A stretch of 37,193 nt of DNA from Alphaproteobacteria bacterium (GTDB taxonomy: Bacteria > Pseudomonadota > Alphaproteobacteria > JAEULC01): positions 1 through 37,193 of the forward strand of contig JADLEG010000207.1 in the NCBI GenBank assembly GCA_020846275.1. Direction: 5' to 3'. Below are positions 23,781 to 32,123 of this stretch, one piece after another; the stretch's first letter is position 1, and each line of letters begins with the position of its first letter. The notes under the pieces are model-generated. The model saw only the letters and a program-made list of their open reading frames with translations. It made no database searches and was not told the DNA's origin. Position numbers and translations under genes: made by a program.

Positions 23781-25130
23781 ATGATCCGCATCCTGACCGA
23801 CAAGCGGGGCGTTCCGGTTTCGAGCGCCAATCGCCGGTCCCTGGAGCGCCTGGAGCAGGCCTGCGAGCTTTTTCACGGCTTCTACAACGATCCGCTCGCC
23901 GTCATCGACGCGGCCCTGGCCGAGGACCCGGACCTCGTCATGGGTCACTGCCTGCGCGCCGGCCTGCTGGCGACGACCACCGACAAGTCCCTGCTGGGAA
24001 CGATGGCGCAGAGTGTCGCGGCGGCCGAGTTGCTGGCGTCCCGGGCCAATGACCGCGAGCGCTGCCATGTCGCCGCGCTGCGCGCCTGGATCGATGGCGA
24101 TCTCGACCGCGTGTCAGACCACTACAGCCGGGTTCTGATCGACTATCCGCGCGACCTGCTCGCCCTGCAGTTTGCCCATCAGCGCGACTACTTCGCGGGG
24201 CAATCGGCGTTGCTGCGCGACCGGACGGCCCGGGTCCTGCCGGCCTGGGACGGTGACGTGCCGGGATACAACTTCGTCCTCGGCATGCATGCCTTCGGAC
24301 TGGAGGAGACCGGCGACTACCGCCGGGCGGAGGAACGCGGGCGGGTGGCGGTCGCCATCGAACCCCGCGACCCCTGGGCGATTCATGCCGTTGCGCACGT
24401 GATGGAGATGCAGGGCCGCGCCTGCGAGGGGATCGACTGGCTGGCGAGGCGGCAGCAAGACTGGGCGGGCGACAACGGGCTCGCCTATCACAACTGGTGG
24501 CATCTGGCCCTGTTCCATCTCGAACGGGGGGATATCGCGGCGGCCCTCGATCTCTACGACCGGTCGATCCGCGGCACGCGATCAAAGGCGCCGATGGAAA
24601 TGCTGGACGCGGCGGCGCTGCTGTGGCGCCTGCATCTCCGCCGCGTCCCGGTCGGCAACCGCTGGGACGAGCTGGCGGACGCCTACGAAACGGCCGCCCA
24701 GGATGGGCACTACGCCTTCAACGACATGCACGCCGCCATGTCGTTCGGCGCGGCGGGGCGCGAGGCCGCCGCTCGACGGCTGCTGGCTGCTTTGGAGCGC
24801 CGCGCCGGGGCCGAGGACAGCAACGGGCAGATGACGCGCCAGGTGGGGCTGCCGGTCTGCCGGGCGCTGCTGGCCTTCGCGCGCGGGCAATATGCCGTGG
24901 CCGTCGACCTGCTGCTGCGCGTCCGGCCCATCGCCTACCGCTTCGGCGGCAGCCATGCCCAGCGCGACGTGCTGTCGCTGACGCTGGTCGAGGCGGCCCT
25001 GCGCGGCGGCCAGGCCCAGACCGCCCGCGCGCTGGCGTCCGAGCGCCTGGAGCTGAAGCCTGCAAGCGGGTTCAACCGGACGTTGGTGGAGCGCGCGACG
25101 CGCCTCGCCGGCGAGTTGGAGCTGGCCTGA
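23781..25130 (+). CDS. TPR protein of the TTC38 type
   Basis: A 449-residue soluble, all-helical protein built of tetratricopeptide-like repeats. The central part has the TTC38 hallmark: ETGDYRRAEERGRVAVAIEP, WAIHAVAHVMEMQGRACEGI, NGLAYHNWWHLALFHLERGD and, later, RVPVGNRWDELADAYE. Members are widespread in Proteobacteria and animals but their biochemical role is not known. ATG 23781 with upstream GGAGAGG is preferred over a longer in-frame start. It lies 93 bp after the FAD oxidase on the same strand and may belong to the same transcript. Confidence 0.88.
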   Translation: MIRILTDKRGVPVSSANRRSLERLEQACELFHGFYNDPLAVIDAALAEDPDLVMGHCLRAGLLATTTDKSLLGTMAQSVAAAELLASRANDRERCHVAALRAWIDGDLDRVSDHYSRVLIDYPRDLLALQFAHQRDYFAGQSALLRDRTARVLPAWDGDVPGYNFVLGMHAFGLEETGDYRRAEERGRVAVAIEPRDPWAIHAVAHVMEMQGRACEGIDWLARRQQDWAGDNGLAYHNWWHLALFHLERGDIAAALDLYDRSIRGTRSKAPMEMLDAAALLWRLHLRRVPVGNRWDELADAYETAAQDGHYAFNDMHAAMSFGAAGREAAARRLLAALERRAGAEDSNGQMTRQVGLPVCRALLAFARGQYAVAVDLLLRVRPIAYRFGGSHAQRDVLSLTLVEAALRGGQAQTARALASERLELKPASGFNRTLVERATRLAGELELA

Positions 25131-25362
25131 CGTTCACGGCCCTGGGCGGCGGCTTGCCTTGCCATGCGCCAATTCGCTGGCGGATTTCCGTTCAATTCAT
25201 ATCGATTTGCGGGAGTTGTGGCAGAAACGCACCGGTTTTGCAGGCGCGAGCCGAGCCAAATACCCCTTTGCAATATATTGAAACAGAAGGAGACGCCGCC
25301 GATTGTTAAGAATTTAGTCAATTTTTTTCGATCAAGTTATTGAATGTATATGGCGTTGCACA

Positions 25363-25541
25363 TACCGGAGCCCACCGGTAGCGTTCCTGGTGCTGGCGCG
25401 GGGACTGTCGGCCGAAGGGGTTCGGCCCTGCCTCCATACAAGCGCGGCATTGGGCAACGGTCCCAGGGCAAACCTGGGACGGGCGAGGCAGCGGACGGCG
25501 AGCCAGCCGCACGAGGCCCCGCAATAAAGAGGGGACGGGGC
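25363..25541 (+). ncRNA. Candidate structured RNA or structured mRNA leader before the M23 gene
   Basis: A 179-base stretch with several perfect helices: TACCGG/CCGGTA (25363-25368 with 25375-25380), GGCCGAA/TTCGGCC with a GGGG loop (25410-25427), CTGCCTC/GAGGCAG (25428-25434 with 25485-25491) and, inside it, GTCCCAGG/CCTGGGAC with loop GCAAA (25460-25480). An outer helix GCGGGG/CCCCGC (25398-25403 with 25517-25522) would close the set into a multi-branched fold. The in-frame reading back to 25344 uses rare codons unlike the neighbours. I match it to no known RNA family. The rest of the 411-bp gap (25131-25362) is rather AT-rich and contains TTTTTC-17-TATATG as a weak promoter candidate ending just before the first helix. 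Confidence 0.45.
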
Positions 25542-27047
25542 TTGTTCGGGGGAATGCTTTTCCGCCTGAGAGGGCTGGTCGGCCGGCTGTTTCCCGATCG
25601 CCAGCTATTCGTTCGCGCCAACGACCATGTCCGCTTCCTGGCGCTTTCGCGCCGGACGCAGCTCGTCCTGGCTTGCACCGGCGTCCTGCTGGTCGGCTGG
25701 ATGGTCGCGGCGACCGCGTTCGCGGTGGCGATGCACCGCTCGCTGGATGGGCGCGACCAGCGCCTGGCCCGCCAGCGGGTCGCCTATGACAAGTTGGTCT
25801 CCGACGTGTCTGCCTACCAGGACAAGGTGACCCAGGTGACGCGGAGCCTGCGCGACCGCCAGGCCTATCTGCTGGGCCTGTTCGAGACCGGTGCCGGCCG
25901 CGACACGGCCAGCGACGGTTCCGCCTCCGAGCCGGGCGGGCGCGAGGCCGTCGCGCGGGCCGCTCTGCAGCGCCAAATCCGCCAGCTCGACGGCGAGCTG
26001 GAGACGATGACCGACATGAGCGTGGCGCTGGAAGAGAACCTGGCCGACGTGCGCCAGCGCCTGGTAGCCGCCATGGCCGAGCGCGACCAGGTGGCGATGG
26101 CGCGGGCCGAGCTGTGGCAGCGCCTGCAGGAATCGCAGCGCCGCGAAAAAGGCGAGGCGGAGCGCAACCTGACCCTGCGCGACACGCTGGGCCGCACGTT
26201 GCAGCAGCTCAACCTGGCCACGGACGAGCGCGACCAGATCGAGCGCGAGCGCGACTTTTATCGCACGCGCTACAAGGACTTGGAGCGCGATGTTGCGGAG
26301 GGACAGGAGCAGCAGCAGAACTTGGTCTACCGCTTGGCCGAGCGGGCAGGCGACAGCATCCAGGAGGCCGAGCGCATCGTCAGCCTGACCGGCATCAACC
26401 CGAAGTCGATGGTGCGAACTGCCCACGCGATGCCCGCGACGGCGCAAGGCGGGCCGTTCGTCCCGCTCGACCGCAAGGAGCGGCCGCTGGAGCCCTTGCA
26501 GTCGGCCGTGGCCCTGCTGGATCTCCAGCTCGAGCGCTGGGACGGTCTGCAGCAGTTGCTGCGGGCAATTCCGTTCGCGCCGCCCGTGGATGCCTATTCG
26601 GTCACCAGCACCTTCGGGCCGCGGACCGATCCGTTCACCCAGTCGATGGCGATGCACCAGGGGCTGGACATGTCCGCGCCGCGACGGACGACCGTCTATG
26701 TCGGCGCGCCCGGCACGGTGGTCTTCGCCAGCCGCAAGGACCGCTACGGCAAGATGATCGAGATCGACCACGGCATGGGGATCGTCACCCGCTACGGGCA
26801 TCTCGACGAGATGCTGGTGAAGCCGGGCGACAAGGTCGGATTCCGGACCAAGATCGGCCTGGTGGGCAGCACCGGCCGCACCTCGGGCTCGCATCTGCAC
26901 TACGAGATCGTCGTGAAAGGCAAGCCCCTGGACCCGCAGCGGTTCTTGGATGTCGGGAAGCATCTGTTCAAAGAGGTCGATGTCGCCGAAGCCAAACCCG
27001 CGGCCGCAACCAAGCTGCGCAGCCGCAACAGCGTGGCAAGGAACTGA
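25542..27047 (+). CDS. Membrane-anchored M23 family metallopeptidase with coiled coil
   Basis: A 501-residue murein endopeptidase. After a basic start (LFGGMLFRLRG) there is one membrane span at about 41-64, then a long Arg/Glu-rich coiled coil at about 140-245, a linker and a LytM/M23 domain. Zinc and catalytic residues are present: His372 and Asp376 in MHQGLDMS, His451 and His453 in SHLHYE; the domain should cleave peptide cross-links in the periplasm. I choose TTG 25542 because AGAGGGGA lies six bases upstream; ATG 25554 has its GGGGGA adjacent and too close. The bactofilin gene follows after 48 bp, an arrangement seen with LmdC/BacA in stalked Alphaproteobacteria. Confidence 0.93.
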   Translation: MFGGMLFRLRGLVGRLFPDRQLFVRANDHVRFLALSRRTQLVLACTGVLLVGWMVAATAFAVAMHRSLDGRDQRLARQRVAYDKLVSDVSAYQDKVTQVTRSLRDRQAYLLGLFETGAGRDTASDGSASEPGGREAVARAALQRQIRQLDGELETMTDMSVALEENLADVRQRLVAAMAERDQVAMARAELWQRLQESQRREKGEAERNLTLRDTLGRTLQQLNLATDERDQIERERDFYRTRYKDLERDVAEGQEQQQNLVYRLAERAGDSIQEAERIVSLTGINPKSMVRTAHAMPATAQGGPFVPLDRKERPLEPLQSAVALLDLQLERWDGLQQLLRAIPFAPPVDAYSVTSTFGPRTDPFTQSMAMHQGLDMSAPRRTTVYVGAPGTVVFASRKDRYGKMIEIDHGMGIVTRYGHLDEMLVKPGDKVGFRTKIGLVGSTGRTSGSHLHYEIVVKGKPLDPQRFLDVGKHLFKEVDVAEAKPAAATKLRSRNSVARN

Positions 27048-27095
27048 CGCGGGAACCGTTACCCGTCACGCTCGCGGCCAGGAAGGAGACACGCG

Positions 27096-27587
27096 ATGGA
27101 CATCAGGCGGATCATTACCGGGGCCGCGGAGAAAACCGCGGCCGACAAGTCGCGGGCCGTGGCGCCCGCGGCCAAGGGACAGGCGCCGGCCCGCAAAGCG
27201 GCCGCGCCGTCGCTCATCAGCGCCGATCTGCGCATTTCCGGCGATCTGGTCAGCACCGGCGACATCCATGTCGAGGGAGTCGTCGAAGGCGACATCCGGT
27301 CGGCCATGCTGACGATCGGCGAGGGGGCCGAGGTTCGCGGCGCGATCGTGGCCGAGGCGGTCCGGGTGTGCGGCGCGGTGTTCGGCCAGATCCAGGCCCA
27401 TCGGGTCGAATTGACCCGCACCGCCAAGGTGACCGGCGATATCCTGCACGAACTGCTGTCGATCGAATCCGGCGCCTTCATCGAAGGCCATTGCCGCCGG
27501 GTCGAGCCGGCCTCGTCGCGCGACGGGGTCGTCAACCTGGCCGACGCGGTGCCCAACCCCCTCGGCAAGAAGGGCGGCGCCGCCTAA
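27096..27587 (+). CDS. Bactofilin (polymer-forming cytoskeletal protein)
   Basis: A 163-residue bactofilin. The beta-helical core spans about 40-140: LISADLRISGDLVSTGDIHVEGVVEGDI, LTIGEGAEVRGAIVAEAVRVCGAVFGQI and AKVTGDILHELLSIESGAFIEGHC. The Lys/Ala-rich N-terminus and short C-terminal tail are disordered, as usual in the family. Bactofilins polymerise without nucleotide at the inner membrane and recruit cell-wall enzymes. The pairing with a membrane-anchored M23 peptidase supports a role in local wall remodelling and cell shape. GGAAGGAGA precedes the ATG. Confidence 0.95.
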   Translation: MDIRRIITGAAEKTAADKSRAVAPAAKGQAPARKAAAPSLISADLRISGDLVSTGDIHVEGVVEGDIRSAMLTIGEGAEVRGAIVAEAVRVCGAVFGQIQAHRVELTRTAKVTGDILHELLSIESGAFIEGHCRRVEPASSRDGVVNLADAVPNPLGKKGGAA

Positions 27588-27596
27588 GCCACACGG

Positions 27597-27616
27597 CCGG
27601 CGCGGCGACGCGCCGG
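27597..27616. terminator. 8-bp stem with GCGA tetraloop between convergent genes
   Basis: CCGGCGCG (27597-27604) pairs with CGCGCCGG (27609-27616) around a GNRA-type GCGA loop. It sits in the 35-bp gap between the bactofilin and kinase stops, so it can serve transcripts from both sides. No T-run is present. Confidence 0.45.
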
Positions 27617-27622
27617 GCAGGT

Positions 27623-30301
27623 TCAGGCGGCGTGGCTGTCGATCGGGGCGTCGGCGTGGACGGCCGGTCTGGTCTGATCGCGGTCCGCCTCGCGCTCGCC
27701 GTCCAGCGCGCGCCGCAAGGTCCAGGCAAGCTTGGCGGCATCCACCGGCTTCGGCAGGATCGCCGCCACGCCCAGCGCGCGCGCCTGCACTTCCGCAAGC
27801 TCGTCGTAGAAGCCCGAGCAGAGGATGACCGGCATCTCGCGCCGCTGCGCCTTGGCGAAGCGCGCCAGGTCGAGCCCGCTCACGCCGGGCATCCTGACGT
27901 CGCTGACGATCGCGTCCCACGCGCCCGGGTCCTCGCCCAGCGCTTCCAGCGCGTCGCCGGAATCGGTGCAGGCCGTGACTTCGTAGCCGAGCCGCTCCAG
28001 CGATTTCGCCAGCATCGTGGAGACCAGTTCCTGGTCGTCGATCACCAGCACGCGCTCGCGCCCGTGGGGCAGGGCAAAGCTCTGCCCGGCGCTGTCCGTC
28101 GCGCCGCCCAGGTCGTGCACCGGCAGGTAGATGCGGAAGACCGTGCCCTTGCCCTCGCGCGTGCTGACCTCGATCAGCCCGTCATGCGCCAGCACGATGC
28201 CGTGCACCGCGGCCAGGCCGAGCCCGGTACCCTTGCCGATCTCCTTGGTCGTGAAGAACGGATCGAACATCCGGTCGATCACGCGCCGGGGCATGCCGGT
28301 TCCGGTGTCGGCGACGGCAATGCAGACATAGCGGTCGTGGCGGGGCAGCCCGCCGGCGATGGCGCGCAGCTCGCCGCTGGCGGGGTCCTCCTGCACGACG
28401 GCGCCGGTGGCCCGGTCCTCCGCCGCCAGACGTGCCGCATCCGTGGTGCGCGGCGGCGGGACGGGGCCTTCGAGCGAGATCGAGACCGTGCCGGTCTCGC
28501 CCTCCAGGGCGTCGTTCGCGTTGACGCAAAGATTCATCAGCACTTGGCCGATCTGGGTCGCATTCGCCCAGATGACGGCGCCCTGCAGCCGGTCGTCGAT
28601 CTCGAGCCGCGTCGAGGGCGGCAGGGTCTGGCGCAGCATGTCGGCGGTCTCGTCCAGCACGGTGCCCGGCGCGACCGGCAGGCGCTCGACGTCCTGCGAG
28701 CGGCTGAACGCGAGGATCTGGCGCACCAGATGCTTGGCACGGTTGGCGGCCGTCGCGATGTTGGCCGCGAATTTGGCATGCTCCGAGCCGGGCTCGAGGT
28801 CTTCCGACAGGAACCCGGCATAGCCGACGATCGCCGCCAGGATGTTGTTGAAGTCGTGGGCGATGCCGCCGGCCAGCCGGCCGACCGCCTCCATCTTCTG
28901 CGCCTGGTGGAACTGCCGCTCCAGCCTGGCATGCTCCTGTTGCAGCTCCAGTTCGTGCTGCACGTCGCGCATGGCCAGCACCAGCCCGCCGTCTTCCAGC
29001 GCCGACAGGGCCAGGTCGATCGGGAAGGTCGACTCGTCCGTGCGCTGCGCCAGCGCCGACCCGCGCCAGTGGGCGGACGCGCGGGCCTCGGCGACGGCCT
29101 TGCGGGTGATGTTCTCGCGGTCCGCGCCCGCGAACAGCCCGAACCAGTCCCGGCCGGCCATCGCCTCCGGGCTTTCCCGATAGCTCGCGCAGAATGACTT
29201 GTTGGCGTACTGCATGCGCCCATCGGCGTCGATCATCGCGATGCCGTCGGGCGCGGCTTCGATCGCCGCCAGGCGCTTGCGCAGCAGCTCCTCGGCGCGA
29301 ACCATGTCGGTGATGTCCGTGCGCACGCTGACGATGCCGCCGGCGCGCGTGCGGCGGTCGCTGATGCGCAGCACGCGCCCATCGGCCAGGTGCTGGGTGA
29401 ACGGGCCTTTCGGCTCGCGGTGCTGCTGCAGCCGAACCTGCGTCCAGGCCTCGGGATCCTGGGCGCTCGCATACTGGCCTTTGCGCGCGCTTTCCAGAAG
29501 GATGTCCGCCAGACGCACGCCCGGCTTCACCATCGCGGCGATCGTCGGATAGAAGCTCTTGTACTGGGCGTTCGCGATCACCAGCCGCTCTTCGCGGTCG
29601 TACAGCACGAAGCCTTCGTTGGTGCTCTCGATCGCGTCTTCCATCTGCTGGCGGGCCATCAAGGCGCTGGCCTCGGCCTTGAGCGCGGCGTCGTAGGCGC
29701 GGCGCGAGGCGCGCAGGCTGCGCCAGAGCATCACGATCAGCGCGGCGCCCGACAGTACGACCAGCCCGAACGCCGCGAACGCTTCGTATTGCTGTTCGCG
29801 GACGGTAGCGCTGCTGGTCTTGGCGCGATCGGTCATCAGCAGGGACTGCAGCATGTCCTGCAGCGGTGCGCGGTAGGTCTCGAGGCGTTCTCGCGCGCGG
29901 CGATAGGTGGCCGGCTCCGCGCTATCCAGCGCCGCGAGGTCGCGCTCGAGCGCCGGCAGGTCGTCGACGATCCGCCGGACCGCCTCGCTGGCGCCGGGCA
30001 GCGCGCGGACCTTCAGGCCTTCCTCGCCCTCCAGGATGAGGGGCAGGCGGCTCCAGAACAGCTCGAGCCGCGTCAGCAGCCCGTCCTTCTTCGCCTTCCC
30101 GGGCTCGGCCTGGAACGCCGACAGCTCTTCCGCCAGCCGCAGGTATTCGACATTGGCCTGCGTCGCGATCCAATTGCCGGTGCGGAAGTAATCCATGAAC
30201 ACGTCGAACTGCTGCGCAAGCCGGATCGAGCTGAAAACGCAGGCGACGGTGAAAGCCGCGACCACCAGCGCCGCGACGCTATGGGTGGCAGGGCGACGCA
30301 T
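27623..30301 (-). CDS. Hybrid sensor histidine kinase (membrane sensor, PAS-PAS-HisKA-HATPase-REC)
   Basis: An 892-residue inner-membrane kinase. Two membrane spans at about 8-28 and 176-193 enclose a ~145-residue periplasmic helical sensor. Two PAS domains follow (about 220-335 and 345-450), then HisKA with His482 in GGIAHDFNNIL, a HATPase with LCVNANDAL, VADTGTGM and GKGTGLGL, and a C-terminal receiver with Asp801 (VSDVRMPG) and Lys851 (ILPKPV). The AHDFNN H-box is that of the HPK4-type kinases. Its start is 3 bp behind the periplasmic protein's stop, so they are co-transcribed. The last ~25 residues (GEREADRDQTRPAV) are polar and disordered. The signal is unknown. Confidence 0.95.
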   Translation of the reverse strand: MRRPATHSVAALVVAAFTVACVFSSIRLAQQFDVFMDYFRTGNWIATQANVEYLRLAEELSAFQAEPGKAKKDGLLTRLELFWSRLPLILEGEEGLKVRALPGASEAVRRIVDDLPALERDLAALDSAEPATYRRARERLETYRAPLQDMLQSLLMTDRAKTSSATVREQQYEAFAAFGLVVLSGAALIVMLWRSLRASRRAYDAALKAEASALMARQQMEDAIESTNEGFVLYDREERLVIANAQYKSFYPTIAAMVKPGVRLADILLESARKGQYASAQDPEAWTQVRLQQHREPKGPFTQHLADGRVLRISDRRTRAGGIVSVRTDITDMVRAEELLRKRLAAIEAAPDGIAMIDADGRMQYANKSFCASYRESPEAMAGRDWFGLFAGADRENITRKAVAEARASAHWRGSALAQRTDESTFPIDLALSALEDGGLVLAMRDVQHELELQQEHARLERQFHQAQKMEAVGRLAGGIAHDFNNILAAIVGYAGFLSEDLEPGSEHAKFAANIATAANRAKHLVRQILAFSRSQDVERLPVAPGTVLDETADMLRQTLPPSTRLEIDDRLQGAVIWANATQIGQVLMNLCVNANDALEGETGTVSISLEGPVPPPRTTDAARLAAEDRATGAVVQEDPASGELRAIAGGLPRHDRYVCIAVADTGTGMPRRVIDRMFDPFFTTKEIGKGTGLGLAAVHGIVLAHDGLIEVSTREGKGTVFRIYLPVHDLGGATDSAGQSFALPHGRERVLVIDDQELVSTMLAKSLERLGYEVTACTDSGDALEALGEDPGAWDAIVSDVRMPGVSGLDLARFAKAQRREMPVILCSGFYDELAEVQARALGVAAILPKPVDAAKLAWTLRRALDGEREADRDQTRPAVHADAPIDSHAA

Positions 30302-30304
30302 GGG

Positions 30305-30787
30305 TCAGTCGACGACCAGGCTCTTGAGCTGCCAGATCATCTTGGCGTGCGTCTCGGCGTTGCGCAGTTCCGCCGCGCTGTCGAGCGGATAGATGATCCA
30401 CAGCGGCCCCTTGTCGCGCACCGGCATGTACGCGCCGTCGCGCTTGATCGCGACGATGACGTCGTATTTCTGCGCATCGGCGACCGGCAAGGAGATCTTG
30501 TAGTCGTTGATCGCGACGGCCGAGATCGTCTTGCCGTCGGCGCCGGCGCTGGCCAGCAGGTCGCGCAGGCGCGGCCCTTCGAACCTCGTCACGCCGCTCG
30601 ACCACGGGGTCGAGGTGGCGACGACATGCTGCGGCAGCTTCTCCAGGCCTTCGCGATCGAACGCGATGGCCGGGTGCCCGGCCTTGACGACGCTCAGGAT
30701 CGGGTTGCCGCTCGCAAGCTGCTGCGCGGACACGGGAGCGTTGAACAGGAGGGCGAATGCCAGGCAGACGTACGAAAGGCAACGCAT
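30305..30787 (-). CDS. Periplasmic protein with an oxidoreductase-molybdopterin-like fold, kinase partner
   Basis: A 160-residue protein with a Sec signal peptide (cleavage after VSA, about residue 21). The rest matches the last part of the sulfite-oxidase-type molybdopterin fold: STPWSSGVTRFEGPRLRDLLASAGADG, VAINDYKISLPVAD, YDVIVAIKRDG and KGPLWIIYPLDS. The cysteine that would bind molybdenum is missing and there is too little protein for a full cofactor site, so an enzyme is unlikely. It is the first gene of a two-gene operon with the hybrid kinase, which suggests it binds a ligand and informs the kinase sensor domain. ATG 30787 begins the signal peptide; the longer ORF is ignored. Confidence 0.84.
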   Translation of the reverse strand: MRCLSYVCLAFALLFNAPVSAQQLASGNPILSVVKAGHPAIAFDREGLEKLPQHVVATSTPWSSGVTRFEGPRLRDLLASAGADGKTISAVAINDYKISLPVADAQKYDVIVAIKRDGAYMPVRDKGPLWIIYPLDSAAELRNAETHAKMIWQLKSLVVD

Positions 30788-31057
30788 CTGATGATCTCCA
30801 TCGGGACGGAACGACGGCGCTACCTTGATCCCCGGCGCTTGCAAAATGGTTAGCGTGTTGGTGGCAAAAGCCACGACTATACCGCTGCGCTCGGTGCTAC
30901 CCGTTCGTATAGGCGGCGCGACCGAGACGCATAGCTGCGCGCGGCGAGGGGCTGTACGGACGCGCAATGGGCGAGGTCTGCGCAATTTGCTAGAAATGTT
31001 GCGCGTATGAACGAAAAACATCCTCGGCAATTCGTTCGCTTGCTCCAGGAGGGAGCC

Positions 31058-31444
31058 ATGAAGGCACTGGTGATCGACGACAACGAAATGGTGCGGGATT
31101 TCGTGGCGCACTGCCTGCGCCGCGCCGGCCACGAGGCCGTGACGGCCGGCAACGGGCGCGAGGGACTGGCGCGGTTCGCCAGCGGCCATTTCGACCTCGT
31201 GATCTCCGACATCTTCATGCCGGAGTGCGACGGGCTGGAGGTGATGAAGGAGCTGCGCGGACGCGCGCCCGGCACCGCCGTCATCCTGATGTCCGGCGGC
31301 GCGCCGTCGATCGACCAGGACTATCTGGGCATCGGGGCCAGGCTGGGCGCCTCGGCAACCCTGAAGAAGCCGTTCCTGCCCGGCGAGCTGCTGGTTGCGG
31401 TGGATGCAGCGCTGGGTTGCCCGGCGATCAGGGCGGTCGCCTAG
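31058..31444 (+). CDS. Stand-alone response regulator receiver (CheY-like)
   Basis: A 128-residue single receiver domain. It has the acidic pair Asp7-Asp8 (VIDDNE), phospho-acceptor Asp51 (VISDIFMP), Ser79 (LMSGG) and Lys104 (LKKPF). With no output domain, it acts through a partner or as part of a phosphorelay. ATG 31058 with CCAGGAGGGAG upstream is preferred. It diverges from the periplasmic partner gene by 270 bp and its stop shares CTAG with the LuxR-type regulator facing it. Likely input is the hybrid kinase next door; this is inference from position. Confidence 0.92.
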   Translation: MKALVIDDNEMVRDFVAHCLRRAGHEAVTAGNGREGLARFASGHFDLVISDIFMPECDGLEVMKELRGRAPGTAVILMSGGAPSIDQDYLGIGARLGASATLKKPFLPGELLVAVDAALGCPAIRAVA

Positions 31445-32076
31445 GCCAGCGGGGCGTTGATCCCGCGCTGGTGCGCGATCGCGACCGCCTCGGTGCGATT
31501 GCGCGCGCCGAGCTTGCGGCACACGCCGCGCACGTGCAGCTTGATCGTGACTTCCTCGATGCCGAGGCTGAGCGCGATCTCCTTGTTCGACCGGCCGCGC
31601 AGCAGATGGCCCAGAACCTCGTGCTCGCGCCGCGTGAAAGCCGGGCCGTTGCCGGAATCGCGGCTGCCGCCTTCCCCGCCGTCGCCCAGAAGGGCGGAGG
31701 GGATGAATGTCTCGCCCGCCACGACCAGGCGCAACGCGTTGACCAGCACCCGGCCGTTCATGGTCTTGGGGAAGAAACCCTTGGCGCCCTGGGAAAGCGT
31801 TTGACGCACGACGCTGGGGTCGTTGTTGCCCGACATGATCACGACCGGCGTCTGCGGCCGCATCGCGCAGGCGCGGCGCAGGCCCTCCAGCCCGTTCATG
31901 CCCGGCATATTGAGATCCAGCACGATCACGTCGGCCGGTGGATTCTGTTCGATCAGCGCAAGCGCTTCCTGCATGTCGCGGCCTGCGGCGATAGCGATGT
32001 CCGGCGCCAGCCGCTCGATATAAGCCTTCAGCGACTCGCGGACGAGATCGTGGTCGTCAGCTAGGATGACGCGCAT
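31441..32076 (-). CDS. LuxR/NarL-type response regulator
   Basis: A 211-residue two-domain regulator. The receiver has Asp7-Asp8 (ADDHD), phospho-acceptor Asp54 (VLDLNMPG), Ser82 and Lys104 (FFPKTM). The DNA-binding domain at about 147-205 has FTRREHEVLGHLLRGRSNKEIALSLGIEEVTIKLHVRGVCRKLG. ATG 32076 gives the family N-terminus MRVILADDHD. It converges on the stand-alone receiver and lies 47 bp beyond the PLP dehydratase gene on the same strand. Probably the transcriptional output of the neighbouring kinase cluster. Confidence 0.94.
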   Translation of the reverse strand: MRVILADDHDLVRESLKAYIERLAPDIAIAAGRDMQEALALIEQNPPADVIVLDLNMPGMNGLEGLRRACAMRPQTPVVIMSGNNDPSVVRQTLSQGAKGFFPKTMNGRVLVNALRLVVAGETFIPSALLGDGGEGGSRDSGNGPAFTRREHEVLGHLLRGRSNKEIALSLGIEEVTIKLHVRGVCRKLGARNRTEAVAIAHQRGINAPLA

Positions 32077-32123
32077 TGTTCGCCCAAAGCCCTGTGCCAA
32101 AGCGGCAGATTGACCGACCCTGG

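Noticed and set aside
25460..25491. CAGGGCAAACC followed by GGGAC, similar to part of the c-di-GMP-I riboswitch
   Set aside because: The bases are used in a perfect local hairpin (GTCCCAGG/CCTGGGAC) and the second half of the riboswitch (GCAAAGCC, tetraloop receptor) is missing.
25344..25541. In-frame extension of the M23 peptidase back to ATG 25344
   Set aside because: Rare codons such as ATA, AGG, ACT and CGA, no ribosome site, Gly/Pro-rich nonsense sequence and strong hairpins argue that it is not coding.
26114..29197. A 1027-codon open frame crossing the M23, bactofilin and kinase genes
   Set aside because: It overlaps three well-supported genes on both strands and has shadow composition; no domain is visible.
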